Positions 6,465 through 7,582 of a DNA stretch of 7,582 nt are shown here, piece after piece. Source of the stretch: RGIG4694 sp964501705 (GTDB lineage Bacteria > Bacillota > Clostridia > Oscillospirales > Ruminococcaceae). Both the position numbers and the translations under genes were made by a program. How positions within the stretch are numbered: the first letter of the stretch is position 1; each line of letters starts with the position of its first letter. The notes beneath the pieces are model-generated. The model worked only from the letters and a program-made list of their open reading frames with translations. It ran no database searches and was not told where the DNA came from. The DNA is taken from assembly GCA_964501705.1 (NCBI GenBank), contig CAZCUQ010000086.1, positions 1 to 7,582 on the forward strand, written 5' to 3'.

Positions 6465-7499
6465 ATGAAAAATATACTTAAAAAATCCGCTGTGTTTTTT
6501 GTCTTTGCGGCGGCTTTCTGCCTTATTCCTCTGAAGGCTTCGGCGGCAAGCTTTTATGTTAACAGACAGAATATTATCCTTACCGCGGGACAGACAATGG
6601 ATATTGCGGTCGAGGGAAATCCCGGAATAAATATCGCGGTCAAGTCGGAGTGCGCTTCCGTCGCAAAGGGAACCTATAATGCGCAGACGGGACTGCTGAC
6701 GGTAAAGGCAAACGATTTCGGAGAGGCTGTTCTTACTCTCACAAACGCCGACGATACGTCGGATTTTCAGTACCTGTACGTGAAAATAAACGCGCCCTCG
6801 GCAAGCGGCACGTTCAAAACGTACGACGGATTCCCGAATTATAAATACTTCGAGCTTGACGGCGGAACAAAAGCCACAGGCTGGAAAAATATCAACGGAA
6901 AAACCTGCTACTTCTATCCGAACGGTGTCATGGAAATCTACACGGGTCCCGTGATGAGCAAAAACAAACTTTATTTTCTCAATGAGGGCGTCTATTCGGG
7001 AGAGATCTACGACGCGTATATATTCGAGGTGTTCAACAACAATATGCCTATAGCGGATAACGCGCTTGATTTCTACAAGGAAAGCGTGTCAAGATACGGC
7101 AGGGAAAATGTAAAGGTGTCGCGTTCGAGCGGAAACAGTGAGATCGTTATAACTGTACCCTCATATATGCCCGGATTTCCGTGGGGAGCAAAGGGTCAGT
7201 ATTACTTCTCCAACGGAACGGGAGCTGTTCCCGAAGGCGCCATAAAGCTTTCAAAGTACGAGTTTTCGGGCAAGGTGTTCATGATAACGGGCGGATATGA
7301 CGATGAGCTTTATAACGAAACGCAAAAAGCCTCCTATGTGAAAAGAGCGCTCTTTAACGCTTTCGGAAAGAATTGCAGAGTGCTGAACACCAAGTCGGGA
7401 GAAAAAATCTACCGCTGGACAGGCATCGGCGCGGAAAAGGCTGATGTTGATATGATGGAAAGGGATAACTCGCTTATCTTCGAGATATACTATCCCTGA
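6465..7499 (+). CDS. Secreted protein with bacterial Ig-like domain and a cell-wall-binding-like repeat
   Basis: ATG 6465 follows AAGGAG with a 6-nt spacer, giving 344 residues; the upstream in-frame TTG at 6441 would place that ribosome site inside the gene. Residues 1-27 are a classical signal peptide (KK, hydrophobic VFFVFAAAFCLIPL, then A-S-A cleavage site 25-27), so the mature protein is exported. Residues about 29-109 look like a bacterial Ig-like beta sandwich (TAGQTMDIAV, GLLTVKANDFGEAVLTLTN). Residues 139-157 (GWKNINGKTCYFYPNGVME) resemble one choline-binding/cell-wall-binding repeat of the GWxxxNGxxYYF type, with a degenerate continuation to about 180. Residues 184-344 are rich in aromatic and charged residues (PGFPWGAKGQYYFSNGTG at 236-253) and match no family I recognise. 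No LPXTG or C-terminal membrane anchor is present. It stands alone, divergent from yceG. A cell-surface role is likely; a substrate cannot be named. Confidence 0.85.
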   Translation: MKNILKKSAVFFVFAAAFCLIPLKASAASFYVNRQNIILTAGQTMDIAVEGNPGINIAVKSECASVAKGTYNAQTGLLTVKANDFGEAVLTLTNADDTSDFQYLYVKINAPSASGTFKTYDGFPNYKYFELDGGTKATGWKNINGKTCYFYPNGVMEIYTGPVMSKNKLYFLNEGVYSGEIYDAYIFEVFNNNMPIADNALDFYKESVSRYGRENVKVSRSSGNSEIVITVPSYMPGFPWGAKGQYYFSNGTGAVPEGAIKLSKYEFSGKVFMITGGYDDELYNETQKASYVKRALFNAFGKNCRVLNTKSGEKIYRWTGIGAEKADVDMMERDNSLIFEIYYP

Positions 7500-7514
7500 T
7501 CCTCAACGGGAAAT

Positions 7515-7553
7515 ATCGGGAGGCGCGTTCGCGCTTCTCGATTCCTTATTTTT
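7515..7553 (+). terminator. Rho-independent terminator of the secreted protein gene
   Basis: ATCGGGAGGCGC (7515-7526) pairs with GCGCTTCTCGAT (7531-7542) in a 12-bp stem with two G-T pairs and a GTTC loop. It is followed by the T-rich tract TCCTTATTTTT (7543-7553). It begins 15 bp after the stop codon at 7499, which is where an intrinsic terminator is expected. Confidence 0.85.
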
Positions 7554-7582
7554 ATGGCAGTTTACACATTTATTTTAATTAT

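Noticed and set aside
7554..7582. ATG at 7554 as the start of a further gene
   Set aside because: It directly follows the terminator T-tract with no ribosome site, and only nine codons are visible.

Overview
The window reads as chromosome of a Gram-positive anaerobe of the class Clostridia, most likely an Oscillospiraceae/Ruminococcus-type organism. This is inferred from three things: textbook sigma-A promoters and strong AGGAG-type ribosome sites, the paired YceG and TelA proteins known from Bacillota, and a secreted protein with a choline-binding-like cell-wall repeat. The chemotaxis receptor implies a motile or chemosensing cell. No mobile element, tRNA, rRNA or CRISPR array was seen.

Layout. 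(1) Positions 2-478, plus strand: the C-terminal end of a methyl-accepting chemotaxis protein. A perfect 21-bp hairpin closes it and separates it from the convergent next unit. (2) 528-3151, minus strand: a clpS-clpA operon with its own promoter. It encodes the N-degron adaptor and a two-ATPase-ring unfoldase of the ClpA type; both have diverged from E. coli at functional positions. (3) 3112-3410: an intergenic stretch of about 300 bp with the clpS promoter and a 12-bp hairpin downstream of telA. (4) 3411-6275, minus strand: a yceG-telA operon, two genes 2 bp apart, driven by a perfect consensus sigma-A promoter. (5) 6465-7499, plus strand: a secreted protein of unknown function, divergent from yceG and ended by a good Rho-independent terminator at 7515-7553. 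The last 29 bases (7554-7582) are AT-rich and hold nothing that can be called.

How the genes fit together. ClpS would select proteins and hand them to ClpA, which would unfold them into a ClpP chamber encoded elsewhere; the ClpP-docking tripeptide is visible in ClpA. YceG and TelA belong to the tellurite/stress (Ter) gene network, but here they stand without TerD, TerC or other Ter genes in view. Two stress or proteostasis operons therefore lie side by side in the same orientation, each with its own promoter. The receptor and the secreted protein are unrelated flanking units.

The points most worth a second look are: the altered N-degron pocket and ClpA contacts of ClpS; an apparent internal duplication inside YceG; the stand-alone YceG-TelA pair; and the uncharacterised C-terminal region of the secreted protein.
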